Part shown: positions 1-9,809 of the stretch, one piece after another
Position numbering within the stretch: the first letter of the stretch is position 1
Layout: every line of letters starts with the position of its first letter
Assembly: GCA_003260075.1 (NCBI GenBank)
Contig: QLIY01000099.1
Location: forward strand, 124,001-188,000
DNA: 64,000 nucleotides
Reading direction: 5' to 3'
DNA from: Phallusia mammillata
Taxonomy: Eukaryota; Chordata; Ascidiacea; Phlebobranchia; Ascidiidae
Notes under the pieces: generated by a model
The model's input: only the letters and a program-made list of their open reading frames with translations
Databases searched by the model: none
What the model was told of the DNA's origin: nothing
Made by a program: the position numbers and the translations under genes

Positions 1-157
1 GTCCTAATATTAAACAAATTGCAGATTTGTCTTGAAACTTTCAAAGTAGCAAACAAGTTGCTACAAAAATATGCATATTTAGCAAAACAGTAACTGCCCC
101 CAAAAATTTATATTCAACCATAGATTAAAAACTAATTGTTGCAGTTCATGTTAATTA

Positions 158-857
158 GCAGTGGTAAACAGACAGTTTGGCCGAAAAAACACACCACAGG
201 ACAGGAACTAATTAAGGTTTGCATATAGGCCAAAGGTGGGCAACCTTTTTGCATGCACGGGCCAAAAAGTAATGATATATTGCCGCGGCTGGCCGCAACG
301 ATGGTCATGCAATAACATAGCACTGCTAGGCAAAGTCAAACACACAACAATTTTGTCATTGTATGTAACAATACTTATTCTTAGTAATCAACTAATAACT
401 ATCAACGTTCAATGCAACAACTCTTTGGTACAAAAATAGGCTTTAACACATACATTCCGTCTGGCCGATTAAAATAAAATATGAGTCGCGGGCCGCTCCA
501 AAGTTGCCCGCAGGCCGTAGGTTGCCCACCCCTGATATAGGCAATTGGTGAAAACAACATCTCATTAATTTTGTACAGTATAAATATAACTATTTTTGCT
601 AGTTTTCTCACGCCGGCTGGTTTATGCATTCAAGAAAAAAACATCAAAATGCTCATTATATCCCCCCCCCCTAGCAGTGGTAAACAGACAGTTTGGCCGA
701 AAAAACACACCACAGGACATGAACTAATTAAGGTTTGCATATAGGCAATTGGTGAAAACAACATCTCATTAATTTTGTATAAATATAACTATTTTTGCTA
801 GTTTTCTCATGCCGGCTGGTTTATTCATTCAAGAAAAAAACATCAAAATGCTCATTA
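158..857. repeat. two allelic copies of the same block around a 10-C run (662-671)
   Basis: Sequence 158-659 recurs from 672 to about 857 with near identity. The main difference is the MITE at 231-534, present only in copy one. The downstream copy runs on into unique sequence. Interpreted as two unmerged haplotypes, not a tandem duplication. Confidence 0.8.
231..534. mobile_element. hAT-type MITE, 304 bp, 8-bp TSD atataggc
   Basis: Terminal inverted repeats are CAAAGGTGGGCAACC at the left and GGTTGCCCACCCCTG at the right. The flanking duplication atataggc is perfect at 223-230 and 535-542. The interior contains CG-rich 'GGCCGC' words and no transposase. The second allelic copy of this locus (672-857) carries atataggc only once and lacks the element: a filled and an empty site in one assembly. 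Confidence 0.9.
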
Positions 858-985
858 TAGAGAATGACAGGAAACAGCTAATTGCTAAATAACGAAACCG
901 CATAAAAAGCTTGGTAAATTGAAGATGTGACTGACTAGATTCAATTCAATTTCTGTTTGCTTTTATATTTCATCTACTGTGTTAC

Positions 986-3900
986 CTGTATTCCATTTCC
1001 AAGCATTCATCCAGTTCCAAACTTGCACCCATTTGTATTTGCTGATGTGTAACTTTCAGTGAGGTTGGAGACATCTTTTTTAAAGTGTCCAACTGCTGTT
1101 TCGCCCACTCGCTACCATCAGCCTCCAAATTCTATAAAATAAATAAAAGTTACAACCAACATTAGTACAGAGTCAACTCAAATTTACCACTCTTTTGCCA
1201 TTTAACTTAACATGTAAAAGCTAACCATTTTGTTTTTGAACTAATTGTTTTTGTTTCTATATGCATTAAACATGATTTTATAATAAAACAGTGGGTTCGT
1301 CTGCTATACAGGCATGTTGCTAGTTAGTATTCCGATCACTCATAAATAGTGATGGGACGGGTACTCGGTATCGATGGTATCGAACGATTTCAGTGGTATC
1401 GATACTCGTACTCTGTATCGAAATATTTTGTCTCAGTTTTCGATACCAACGTGCGAGTACCGAAGGCCGATTTACACTATAAGAACACTGAAAACTTTGT
1501 GCCAATATATGCTTCGGACAGTACAAATTTGGGAAAAAGTTCCGCCAGGTTAGGTATTTTTTTCGCTATCGTATGGAGATTACTTTTTTCTGCATGTGTG
1601 TGTGCACGCCTGTACGCCGGCCATGGCAGATAAATTAGCAGGTGATATACAACTAAGTACAACACTGTACTTAAGTACTCGGTAATCGTACTCGGTACTC
1701 GGTATCGAAGGTATATACATGTGGTACTCGTACTCGGTATCGGTACTCGCTTCAAAACCTGGTATCGTCCCATCACTACTCATAAAGTTACAACAATTAC
1801 ACCTAAGCAAAAAACTTTATTTGGGACATAATATTACAAAAACTTTGTATAGCTATTCGTAAGTTGCATATATAACCACATTTACACAACAAATATATAA
1901 CCTGAAATATTTCTTCTACAGTATCTGCACAAAATATTCTTTTGATGTCATCTTCTCGATCTCGTAGTATGAGGTAATCACGCTCCCTTCCTGTTTGACA
2001 TTCCTCATGGTATTTTCTCAAAATCTAGTTAACGCATTGCAGTTGAATTTCAAATTTCGTGTACAGTTTACTGATGAAACCTGGTGCCCATCTTAAGTAA
2101 TTTTTACATTGTCTATTAAAACATTTTTCATTTAGGGATCTTAAAAAGGGTACTTCAAGCAATGTTTGAAATTATAGAAAAGCACAATATATCCTGTAAG
2201 TTTGAAATATATGTAATATGTGTGCATTAAAGACGGAACAGGATAAGGCCACAATATTTCGCTGAAGTAAATGTAGAAAAAACAAAATTGCCAATAAACA
2301 GATTAAATACTGAGAAGTATTTAAAAGCAATGGGTATGGTTAATTCTTCATTTCAATGTGGTATGAATGCATGTAGTAACATGGAATATTTAATCATTTT
2401 TTGCATTAAATATACAGGAATCAATGTATATCTTATTTGTGTGTGGAAAATAGTTAACTAAACCAGGGGTCCGCAAATAGTGGGTCGCGACCAAAAAACC
2501 CCCCCCCCGGAAAATAGTTAACTAAACCAGGGGTCCGCAAATAGTGGGTCGCGACCCAAAAAAATTATTACAAAAAAAATGTAATAAATTAAGTGCACCT
2601 GTGCAAGCATGCGGTTCTCATTTAGTTGTTTAGTATTTTCCACAAACTTACATGCTAACTAAATGCTTGGGTCGCGAGAATTCAGAGCAATTTTTTTAGG
2701 GTCGCGTCAAAAAGTATTTGCGGACCCCTGAACTAAACTATTCAGACTGATATTGAACTAATACACCATAAGTTCTTTTTTGTAATTTTTACAGACCTTT
2801 AGGGAATATAGACAAGTTTACAAAATACTGGACAGCTGCAAAAAGAAAATTTAAAAATGCAGCTATAAAATGTGGTTAGAAATAGACCATAGTTTGCCAT
2901 ATTTAGCCAGTTTAACAATGTGCATCATTGCGAAGTTCAAACAATACACTAATGTACAAGCCACTATACGAGTATATAAACTATCGTATATAAATACACT
3001 GTTATCAAAATGACAGCATGAGTGATGGATACAACATATACAAAACCTACATCAATTATATCCTGTTGTGTTGGGGTCTCCATTGAAACCAGTTCTTTTT
3101 CCAGTTTAGGTAACATAGTGCTGTCCACCATTCTGGTAGCCACACCAGCCTTGTACACATCTCTGCCTTTTAGCTTATAACCAGTAAGAGCAAGGTACAG
3201 ACCAAGATGTTGGCTTAGTCGTGGCAGGAAATGGGAGCCCCCAACATCCGGAAACAAGCCTGTAAACACGAAACTGTACACTATAAAATTGAATACATGT
3301 GAAGATTGTATTATTAGACAGTCAGTGATAATAATCAATGAAACTACACTCTTATTGTATGGTATTAGTTTACATGGTGGTATAGCTCTTACTACATATA
3401 GTAGTAGCATAGACTATATGAAAGCTGAGCTCCACAACCTTTTTAACTTATGTGTGTCACACTTTCAACTGATAAAACTTGTGAATTTGATAGTACACCT
3501 CAAGCTTAAATGTTAGAAAAAAGTTTTTTTACATTTTTTTCATTAAACAAGCTAAGTATATTTTACTAAGTGTGAGCACAGCAATGCTTTTGATCAAATT
3601 CTGTTTTAAGCCCTGCTGTACAGAACAATAAAGAACAATCAAATATTAAAACAACATAGCAGCAACTTAATTTCACCTAGGACAATACTTACCGATGCCT
3701 GTTTCTGGCATGGCAAAAAGTGTCCGTTCGGTGCAAATTCTGTGTTCTCCATGAACTGAGAGTCCAACTCCTCCACCCATGGTGATGCCGTCAATAATGG
3801 CAATGTAAGGAACAAGACAAGTGGCAATGCGATAGTTCAGGTGGTATTCAGAATGAAAGAATTCTTGTCCTAATAAGTCATTTTGGTGGTTTTCAACCAA

Positions 3901-4959
3901 TTTTATCAAAATAACAGCACTAAATAGTGCAAGCGCAACATAAATGGTGGAATCATAGACAGATTTTTTTAACCCAATTCACAATTTTTTTTTAAATATA
4001 AACATGGTTCAGAATTTTGAAGGAAAACCAAGGGGAAATTCTTGGCTGATACCTGCACTAATTTGCATGCGGTGCCAGCTTAAATAAATTTACTTGATTT
4101 TATAGTTTGATTTTATATGTATATATCATGTGATATGCATGCCATCATCAACAACACAAAAGCTTTCTCCTGCCCACTGGCAACCATGTATAAATGTTCT
4201 TACCAGGAGCATAGTTTCCCATTCGTGCCTCATCAGTGATGGACCTTATATCACCTCCAGCACAAAATGCTTTATCCCCACTTCCCTTCATGATGATCAT
4301 GGTTGTACGTGGGTCATCCTCCCATTCCTACAATTTATGGTAAACATGTCAAAAACAATGTATCAACGAAAGTATACTACATTTTTATGAAACTTTAATA
4401 GACATGTAAAACACATTATCACAATAGCTAAGGTTTTCGTTATACACTAATGCAAACCAAATTTTATTGATAATAAAACAAAAATCACAACAACTTAATA
4501 CTTTTCCAATAACAGTCATGTACATTACAGGACTACTTAAAAACTTACCAACACAAAAATAAGAGTTACTTTGTATCGAACATAATGTTGCCATGAAACA
4601 CAAGTTACGATTACGCATTCTGCAGCCATCATGTTAAGCCATGACATACATGTGATGTGTTTGGTTTGCTCTGATATCAAATCGAACATTACCTTAATTT
4701 TTGGCAGTATCTTTTGTATCATGCTCAGGTTTAAAGCATTTAAAGCAGATGGTCGATTGAGCGTTATAATCCCAGCTCCTCCAACTTTATCAAACAATAC
4801 ATCATCCTCCACATATTTGGAAGACATGCTCCGAAAACACGGTATTCTGTAAAGTTTGCATGGCATGCATAAGCCAACAGTGCTTGTCCGTTGCTTCAAA
4901 GGTGATGAGAGATGCTTTGAAATCACTTGGACACGAAAAATGCTCCTAGCAGGTAACAT
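986..4959 (-). CDS. HIBCH: 3-hydroxyisobutyryl-CoA hydrolase, mitochondrial (partial, 3' end off window)
   Basis: Releases 3-hydroxyisobutyrate from its CoA ester in mitochondrial valine breakdown. Six exons: 4959-4693, 4327-4204, 3869-3693, 3259-3051, 2024-1902 and 1131-986, all GT-AG and in phase, giving 348 codons of an expected ~385. The last ~35-40 residues lie beyond position 1. The N-terminus ([19 protein letters not shown]) is Arg/Ser-rich like a mitochondrial presequence. Crotonase-fold motifs are clear: [17 protein letters not shown] (residues ~63-79), [11 protein letters not shown], the oxyanion-loop segment [31 protein letters not shown], then [19 protein letters not shown] and KMSPTSLKV, all matching human HIBCH in order. 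The start is the ATG at 4959; there is no upstream in-frame ATG before the stop of the preceding gene 20 bp away. hAT MITEs sit in the introns at 1347-1778 and 2528-2730. Confidence 0.95.
1347..1778. mobile_element. hAT-type MITE, 432 bp, TSD ctcataaa
   Basis: Begins TAGTGATGGGACGGGTACTC and ends with the inverted GTCCCATCACTA. The 8-bp target duplication ctcataaa is perfect at 1339-1346 and 1779-1786. Subterminal sequence is full of repeated CGGTATCG and GGTACTCG words in both orientations. It lies in the HIBCH intron between 1131 and 1902. Confidence 0.9.
2528..2730. mobile_element. hAT-type MITE, 203 bp, TSD aactaaac
   Basis: Left end CAGGGGTCCGCAAATA and right end TATTTGCGGACCCCTG are inverted repeats. 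TSD aactaaac is perfect at 2520-2527 and 2731-2738. The internal GGGTCGCGA word occurs near both ends. It is in a HIBCH intron. A truncated allelic copy of the left end (2464-2498) precedes the C run at 2499-2508. Confidence 0.9.
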
Positions 4960-4979
4960 GGTTCTATGCAATGAGTGTT
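4960..4979 (-). promoter_or_regulatory. 20-bp intercistronic spacer with possible trans-splice acceptor
   Basis: Between the TAG of the small gene and the HIBCH ATG there are only 20 bases. Two AG dinucleotides after T-containing stretches (the stop codon TAG itself and GCATAG just before AACC-ATG) could serve as spliced-leader acceptors. Ascidian operons are known for very short or absent spacers with trans-splicing of the downstream cistron. Use of either site here is inferred. Confidence 0.4.
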
Positions 4980-5339
4980 CTACAGAGCTCTCTGCATTCG
5001 TTGCAACTTTTTTAGCTCTTCTTTACGGCGCTTGATGATTCTGTTTCTTAACCACAAAAAGCCTGACACTGCCACTGGAATTGCAGCAATCCTAAACAAG
5101 TTTATTGCATTTTTGTATTAACTTGCATTTATACTATAAGTATGCACAAGAACATAAGGTATACATTTCAATAAAGTCATTAGAAATTTGGTTGTAATTG
5201 CAAGGCAATTCTATTATACCTACCAAGTTATGAAAGTCTTTATATGTGGGTTCAGTTTGTTGTTGTTACTTGATAAAGTTCTTGTTGAACAAATTACTGG
5301 CTTGAAGAGTCGGCTTTGGTACTGAAATAGTGCTCCCAT
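4980..5339 (-). CDS. small single-pass, probably mitochondrial membrane protein (75 aa), upstream cistron of HIBCH
   Basis: Two exons, 5339-5224 and 5091-4980, joined by a GTAGGT donor and a TTTAG acceptor, give 76 codons including the TAG stop. The N-terminal half is basic and hydroxylated ([20 protein letters not shown], then TLSSNNN), like a mitochondrial targeting sequence. It is followed by one hydrophobic segment, [16 protein letters not shown] (residues ~38-53), and a strongly basic, helical tail ([19 protein letters not shown]) ending RAL. I do not recognise the family. The layout resembles small inner-membrane assembly factors, which is inference only. The stop lies 20 bp before the HIBCH ATG, so the two are probably one transcription unit. 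The GC-poor 5' end gives no clear promoter. Confidence 0.6.
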
Positions 5340-5392
5340 TGGCAGGAAGTTTTGTTTAAATGCAGTATTTACAGCAATATTAGTGTAGTATA

Positions 5393-5794
5393 ACACAAAT
5401 TCAACTGACTACACAAATCTGGAATGAATAAATATAAAAGTTTCTAGGTTTCAAATTCATATTCCCTAAAAGTGTTTTTGCACAAAATCACAATTGTTTT
5501 ATTGACTTGAGTGTTAATGGTGTCATTTTTTAACATAAAGATAAAGTATGTGCCCCCCCCCCCCCCCCCCCCAAAAAGCTAACCGATTTACAAATATTTA
5601 ACAAAATCCCAAAATAACCGCCAAATGCAATTGTGCNACAAATTCAACTGACTACACAAATCTGGAATGAATAAATATAAAAGTTTCTAGGTTTCAAATT
5701 CATATTCCCTAAAAGTGTTTTTGCACAAAATCACAATTGTTTTATTGACTTGAGTGTTAATGGTGTCATTTTTTAACATAAAGATAAAGTATGT
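5393..5794. repeat. allelic duplicate around C run 5553-5572 and the n at 5636
   Basis: The block 5393-5552 recurs at 5637-5794 almost unchanged. A 20-C run and a short unique piece (5573-5635) lie between, and the restart falls directly after the ambiguous base n. Confidence 0.75.
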
Positions 5795-5901
5795 GACCAC
5801 ATTGGATTTTATGGCACATTTCGCTGAGATCTCGGGTGTGCACGAAGAATTTTCAGGTGTGCAAGTGTGCACGACAAAATTTTATGGTGTGCACGAACCA
5901 G

Positions 5902-5905
<4 letters not shown>

Positions 5906-5945
<40 letters not shown>
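5906..5945. other. 40-base C run, probable sized assembly gap
   Basis: Uninterrupted C. The flanks (5820-5900 and 5946-6050) carry scattered GGTGTGCA words, so the gap sits inside a low-copy repeat. Proline- or glycine-rich translations across it are artefacts. Confidence 0.7.
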
Positions 5946-6059
5946 TTTTTTAAAGAGAACAAACACACCAGGTGTCGCAAACGTAAAAAAATGTCTCAAG
6001 TGTGCAATCAAACTTGAAAAATATAGTCTCGGGTGTGCAGCTGCCATACTATCCATACT

Positions 6060-7330
6060 GGGTATGTGACATTGCAGTTTGCACCCAGACCCAACGCAAG
6101 GTTCACTCAATGACCTGAGAATAAAAATACAAGTCAAGCCCAAAAGTTAATGCTCAAAGCACATTTTTTGCACTCTAGTTCCTTATTCACAGCCTAATTG
6201 CTTTTATCTGCAACCTTGTATTGCCGTTTCCGGTTTTACGCGCAAACAAGTTAAACCAGTTGTGTCGTTGTTTTTTCCCTGTTGACAACACAAATTATCG
6301 AACAGTTGTAATGCTTTACCCAAAAATAATGGCTTGCATTTTATTGTTCAGCGTAAAAGGATTTTAAAATTACGATTTCTTCACTTAAGGCACTTCAAGA
6401 TCTTTAAATATGAACCAGTTTCTGAAATTCTAATCCAAACCACAACAAACTTTTGCAAACCGCCGCCACAATATCATTCAATGGAAATTTACAGCGAATC
6501 AGCCGAACGAAAATGATAGAAATCATATTACCTGGTTATAATTTTTAACGATGAAAAATTGCAAATATTTTGTTCTAAAAAACGTTAATTTAAAATGTAG
6601 TATATTCATTAGTATTATTTCTTCCACAAATCGCGCGAAATGAACATGTCATCGATACACGTTTCATCATGATTTCAATTTTAACACAGCTATCCGCATA
6701 GGGCGGTAGGTCCATTAGTTTATTATTACGCAACATTGCCAAATGTCCACGATAAACGTATAAAATCAACAGCAAACCAGATATGCACATCAAACAACAA
6801 AAACGTATAAAATGAACAGCAGTCAGATATTACCATGAAACATTTATTGCAACCAACCACGTTAGCATATGTGTTAACCGAAATCAGAGATGTTTTTCAA
6901 CTGTTGGATTTAACAGCGAGATGTGTTTGCAAACGTATGCGATCATAAGTGTTTAGGCCAGTGCAGAGAGGGGGCGATTGATTTCCGAAACAAGGTATCC
7001 CAAATTATTTCAAACAACAGGTATAAATAGGTTACATTTTGCATCAACTAAAGCCTACATATCTTTTAATTAAACTTTACAACATAGGCTACTGAAGTCG
7101 AACTAAGCGTTTCTTCAAAAAAATCTGTACTTAATACAGTCGTTTTTTTAAAGAAAATATAGATATCATTGGTAAAAAAATAATTTGGATCACAATAAAT
7201 ATTAGCTGCCTAAATAGTGTTTCGATTTAACAAAAATATTTCGCTGTATGTAAACTAGTCTGAAACGAAGCTTATTTACGATTTTTAGAACTATAAACTT
7301 TGCCGAAGCAGCGATGGAACCCAACTTCAC
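6060..7330. other. intergenic, no feature seen
   Basis: AT-rich sequence without an ORF, domain or inverted repeat that I can support. Confidence 0.5.
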
Positions 7331-7344
7331 TATTGACTTTACAG

Positions 7345-7563
7345 CAGTGGTAGGCAACCGTTTTTGCATTGCGGACCGGTTTATATAATTTAAAATTTTA
7401 TATCACGTCCGGCCTTTAAAAAACACAAATAATCAGTACTGAAAACTAAAGACAATTATCACAACTTTGATTCAAAGTGAACCTTGAGCAAGTTTTATGC
7501 GGCCGGGTAACAAACTCCTCATGGACCGGCACCGGGTCGCGGACCAGTGGTTGCCGACCACTG
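7345..7563. mobile_element. hAT-type MITE, 219 bp, 'GGACCGG' family
   Basis: Ends CAGTGGTAGGCAACCG and GGTTGCCGACCACTG are inverted repeats. The flanks are ctttacag (7337-7344) and ctttacaa (7564-7571), an 8-bp TSD with one change. The interior has GCGGACCGG near one end and ATGGACCGGC near the other, shared with the elements at 34115 and 57022. Confidence 0.85.
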
Positions 7564-7584
7564 CTTTACAACACCAAACGGAAG

Positions 7585-8441
7585 TTACAGCGTTGAAGCC
7601 TTTGAATCCCGTCCATAAGAAAAGGGCACTCTTTTGCCCCTGTTCTTGGCATCTCTGTGCATCCTGGTTTGCTCATTCGTCAACCAGCTTCGTACCCAAA
7701 CAATTTCACATATGCTATCAAAGTAACAAACCGTTCGATATCAATGTTGAGTGCTGTCATCGTTTTGGGCGAAATTTTGCTGGCAATGGAAATCTATCTT
7801 ATCAGTTTTGAATGGATCTGGTGTGCTGCTTACTTCATGCTGGGGGCTTTCACAAAAAAATCGTTCCCGGCAATTGCCGTGTAACGGTGACAAGATACAC
7901 AATAAAGATTGTTTTCATTGTCAGTCAAGTAACCATCTTGGTTTTATCGTTTACAAGAACGGCCATCAGTACGAACAGAGGATGTGAATACGAAGGCAAA
8001 AATGTGATAATTTTTGCTGCCTGTGCGATATCACTGCTTACAGTAAGTCAGTTGGGCCTCCTTGGTTCTAGCTTGGCTCCACTGAAAAGACGAATTAGAG
8101 ATCCCAAAATACGTAGATCAGTCAGTGTGTGGGCAGCGTTGGTTGTTTTCTCCGATTTGCTTATTTTTTCTTTCGTCATTTCGTACCGAAACGAAGTAAG
8201 AAATTGGGCATCGATGTCGTTTATGTCGGTTCTTTTAAAAATTCATCAGTTATTTAACGTCATTTGCCGAATTCTGTCATTTCATGATTATCGCACACGA
8301 CTGTTTCCTTTCGGCTCGAACGCCAAGGTTGAACCCACGACGAATGGCAATCAAAATATACCAGTACCACTTCGAAATCGTAAAGCATTTTCTGTCGAAA
8401 TGAAAAACAAGGTGGTCCCAGAAAATCTAAGGGAGGAATAA
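7585..8441 (+). CDS. putative multi-pass membrane protein, intronless, apparent frameshift
   Basis: The clearest open frame is 7812-8441 (ATG at 7812, 209 codons, TAA). It has hydrophobic segments at about residues 31-47 (IKIVFIVSQVTILVLSF), 66-88 (IIFAACAISLLTVSQLGLL), 104-124 (VWAALVVFSDLLIFSFVIS) and a weaker one near 133-152, then a polar basic tail. Upstream, a different frame from about 7657 encodes another hydrophobic stretch (MLSAVIVLGEILLAMEIYL) and EWIWCAAYFMLGAFTKK. It runs into a stop just after a 7-A run at 7854-7860, and one extra A would join the two frames. The true start is unclear, and the family is unknown. An AATAAA polyadenylation signal follows near 8460. Confidence is for a real gene, not its exact limits. 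Confidence 0.5.
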
Positions 8442-8872
8442 AAAATAACGAATTTTTTGCAATAAACTGTTGAGTATTGTATATGTTATTTGTGTTGAAT
8501 ATTTTTTAATATACTTGTGCGAATGATGTTTTAACACTTCTCCCAAATCTTCACTTAAAGTTTTATGTTCCTGCGAACTGCGACTCTTAACTTTTTGAGC
8601 CTGCGAATAGAAATCGATGGAAATGTTTAGAACATGTATAAAAAAAATTAGTGTTTGCAATTTTCTCACGAAGACGCGCAGTTTGTTGTTAATTTTTTTC
8701 TAATTCTTATGTACTTGCTTCTCCAGTTTATTTCTCTTCTCCTAGGGACCTCGTATGTAGTATTGACCGTGCCTCTTGATATACGCATATTGACGTAACA
8801 TGTTCTCCCGCAATAAATTATAAATACATTTATCTATTTACAGCAACTATTTTAATATGTTTTCTGCTTATT

Positions 8873-8916
8873 TCGCGATCGACTTAATATCAGACCGAGA
8901 TCGTTGGGCACCCCTG
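8873..8916. mobile_element. 3' terminal fragment of a hAT MITE ('GATCG' family)
   Basis: CGCGATCGACTTAATATCAG followed by GATCGTTGGGCACCCCTG closely matches the right end of the complete element at 49621-50099. No matching left terminus was found upstream. Confidence 0.6.
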
Positions 8917-8919
8917 GTG

Positions 8920-9560
8920 TAGGGTTTTCCCCGCCCATTGAGATTAATTAATATGTTCGAAAAAGATTACATGCACGAACTTGTACGAGTCCAGTAATCA
9001 TTTTTACAATTAGTGAAGAAACCATTGTAAAATATCATTGTTTGCAACTATATTTTGTAACCTAATAGAGAATTGGTTGAACAAACAATGGTTGTTTAAA
9101 AAACCTTGGCACACATGCACACAGTTTATTGACAGCAAAAAATCTCAAACTTTGACAAAAGAATATTTTCTAAAGCACATTATTTACAAGACAAAAAGCA
9201 TTCGTAAAATTTTCACACTTGCAGAGTTATCTCAAAGTCGTACGTGTAAAGCTTTCCTGCTTCTTTACAAAAACAAACTAAACCAAGGGGCAATGTATGC
9301 GTAGCCAATTTTATCATATTAACAACCTTAAGTATCAACTTACAAAACTTAAGTCTAGCTTTGTATGACATTTTAACTAAAGTATTACATTTTTGCCGGC
9401 AATTTTTACGACAAAGTCTGCAAAGTAATAAGCCAGTTTAATGACACATACTTAACACAGATTATCTACAATGCTATCAACAAATTCAAGTAGCCTATTA
9501 TCACAATCAACAATAAATATGAAACTTGGTTTTCGAAGAAACTTTTAACAAAACATGTAT
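8920..9560. other. intergenic / 3' flank, no gene seen
   Basis: AT-rich sequence past the 3' end of the FERM gene. A weak 88-codon frame at 9038-9304 shows no domain or coding character. Confidence 0.4.
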
Positions 9561-9568
9561 TTCGACTT

Positions 9569-9746
9569 CTACCTCACACTTCTAACAAATTTTGGAATAC
9601 TTGGAATTGACTCCATTTGGCTTGTGTTTGGGAAACTTTTCTCACTGGCAGCTCGTCGGCTAAACACAAATAGCACGTAAGTTAGTAAGACATCTCTGCC
9701 CTACTAACAACTCGCTGTATAATGCAGAAATACTCCGCCACACCTA

Positions 9747-9809
<63 letters not shown>

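Noticed and set aside
4960..4971. Upstream TTG start for HIBCH
   Set aside because: Not ATG; the ATG at 4959 gives a good mitochondrial presequence and animal genes rarely start with TTG.
5754..6143. Proline-rich (plus) and glycine-rich (minus) frames across 5906-5945
   Set aside because: They exist only because of a 40-C run that is most likely a gap filler.
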